A stretch of DNA of 8,130 nt from the NCBI GenBank assembly GCA_023457535.1, contig JAEWLN010000108.1:1-8130 (forward strand), read 5' to 3'. The DNA comes from Bacteroidota bacterium. GTDB taxonomy: Bacteria > Bacteroidota > Bacteroidia > Flavobacteriales > Flavobacteriaceae. A program made the position numbers and the translations under genes. Below are positions 6,948 through 8,130 of the stretch, piece by piece (the stretch's first letter is position 1; each line of letters opens with the position of its first letter). The notes beneath the pieces are model-generated. The model was not told the origin of the DNA. It ran no database searches and worked only from the letters and a program-made list of their open reading frames with translations.

Positions 6948-8130
6948 ATGAAAAAACTATACCTCTTATCGATCGCAATTTTACTCTCCGATGCGGCGGT
7001 CGCCCAAACGATGGATGCCGCAAGAACTTTGGGATTTGTTCCGGATGGTGCGCACAATATGGTAACGGGCAAAATCACTTTTGGTTGCGGTGACGGCCCG
7101 TCTTTTGCACCGAACGTCAAATTGCGGATCGAAGGCGGATCGGGCAATACCGCGACATTCAGCAACCTTTCAGGCGATTTTAGCCTCTATACGGCGCCCG
7201 CCATGGGCGTGACTGTGGTACCCGAGCTCGAGACCGGTTATTTTACGTTTTCCCCTGCAAACCATACCTTTGCTGCCGCGCCGGCCGGAAGCGTACTGGC
7301 CGCCGATTTTTGCCTGATTCCCAATGGCATCCACACAGACGTTCAAATCGACATCGTTCCGCTCGATCAGGCCCGACCAGGTTCTGACGCGCACTACAAA
7401 TTGATTTATTCCAACAAAGGAACGCAGGCCATTTCGGGCCGCATTACGCTGGCTTACCATGCGCAAGGGTTGAACATGCTCGCCGCTGCGCCCGTTGCGG
7501 TGCCTGCTTTGCCGGGGATCGCAAATTGGGACTTTAACGCGCTGGCCCCGTTTGAATCGCGTGAAATTTCCGTTACGATGAATATCGGTTCAGCCTCAGA
7601 TACAAATGAGCCGCTGTCGTTGACCGCCCAGATCCATACCAATTCACCCGATGAGACGCCACAGGACAACATCAAGTCTTTGCAGCAACCCATTGTTTAT
7701 GCGGTGGTTCCCAATGAAAAACTAGTTACGCAGGGCGAATACATCACCTCAGGCCAGCTCGATGAATTCCTGAATTACACGATCCGATTCCAGAATACCG
7801 GAAATTACACTGTACAAAATGTGGTCATCAACGATTTTGTAGAACCCACACTGGACGTGACCACACTCCAAACCACGACGGCCAGCCATCCCTACCGCGC
7901 CACGCTCAAGAACGACAAGCTCGAAATCTTTTTTGAAAACATCAACCTGCCGCCAGCGTCTGAAAACGAATCGGCGAGCCACGGATTTGCCACCTTTAAA
8001 GTCAAGCCCAAAACCTCTGTAAGCATAGGCGATGTCATTCAAAATACCGCCGAGATTTACTTCGATTTCAATGCGCCGATCGTCACCAATACCGTCACGA
8101 CAACGGTTATGGAAACCCTTTGGCGAACCC
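6948..8130 (+). CDS. Secreted multi-domain protein, probable type IX secretion substrate (3' end missing)
   Basis: The frame runs open from ATG at 6948 to the window edge: 394 codons and one extra base with no stop. Residues 1-20 are a signal peptide (MKKLYLLSIAILLSDAAVAQ) with cleavage likely at AVA|Q. Residues ~38-82 (TGKITFGCGDGP...NLSGDFSLYT) look like a carboxypeptidase-regulatory-like beta-sandwich. Residues ~130-230 resemble a DUF11/CARDB-type beta domain (YKLIYSNKGTQAISGRITL). Residues ~253-387 closely match the domain usually found just before type IX sorting tails (DUF7619-like): VPNEKLVTQGEYI, LNYTIRFQNTGNYTVQNVVI, LEIFFENINLP and VIQNTAEIYFDFNAPIVTNT. The expected next element, a C-terminal sorting domain, lies beyond base 8130, so surface delivery by the Por system is an inference. 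No enzyme motif is visible; an adhesin or surface structural role is possible but unproven. It is transcribed in the same direction as creD but has its own promoter region. Confidence 0.85.
   Translation, partial: MKKLYLLSIAILLSDAAVAQTMDAARTLGFVPDGAHNMVTGKITFGCGDGPSFAPNVKLRIEGGSGNTATFSNLSGDFSLYTAPAMGVTVVPELETGYFTFSPANHTFAAAPAGSVLAADFCLIPNGIHTDVQIDIVPLDQARPGSDAHYKLIYSNKGTQAISGRITLAYHAQGLNMLAAAPVAVPALPGIANWDFNALAPFESREISVTMNIGSASDTNEPLSLTAQIHTNSPDETPQDNIKSLQQPIVYAVVPNEKLVTQGEYITSGQLDEFLNYTIRFQNTGNYTVQNVVINDFVEPTLDVTTLQTTTASHPYRATLKNDKLEIFFENINLPPASENESASHGFATFKVKPKTSVSIGDVIQNTAEIYFDFNAPIVTNTVTTTVMETLWRT

Overview
The window looks like chromosomal DNA of a Bacteroidota member, most likely Flavobacteriaceae. 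The reasons are: an 'AVA|Q'-type signal peptide on a protein whose last visible domain resembles those just before type IX secretion sorting tails; promoter-like TAnnTTTG elements in place of sigma70 -10 boxes; few Shine-Dalgarno sequences; and typical flavobacterial forms of TilS, PabB and LpdA. Base composition is near 50% GC by eye, which is high for Flavobacterium but seen in some species. Nothing suggests a phage, plasmid or insertion sequence.

Left part (1-2718, minus strand): a compact cluster read right to left, pabB (4-amino-4-deoxychorismate synthase component I, folate pathway), tilS (tRNA-Ile lysidine synthetase) and the first 28 codons of a probable dsbD (thiol:disulfide interchange protein). 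pabB and tilS are 27 bases apart, and tilS overlaps the dsbD start by four bases (ATGA), so the three probably form one transcript. Upstream of it, also on the minus strand, is lpdA (2896-4299, dihydrolipoyl dehydrogenase, E3). A strong hairpin plus T-tract at 2826-2870 separates lpdA from pabB.

Middle part (4300-6804): a 185-base divergent intergenic region separates lpdA from a plus-strand cassette of three genes: a six-helix membrane protein of unknown function, a 98-residue winged-helix regulator that starts on TTG overlapping the preceding stop, and creD (inner membrane protein). Nearly the same palindrome, ACTTTG-N5-CAAAGT, lies over the likely promoter of the first gene and again just before creD. 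This suggests that the small regulator controls both its own transcript and creD. No CreB/CreC two-component pair is visible. This cassette is the most interesting part of the window.

Right part (6805-8130): a 143-base intergenic region with three TTAAG elements spaced 11 bases apart and a probable promoter, then the first 394 codons of a secreted multi-domain protein that runs off the window just before the point where a type IX sorting domain would be expected. No stretch longer than 300 bases lacks a gene. I saw no tRNA, rRNA, CRISPR array or mobile element.
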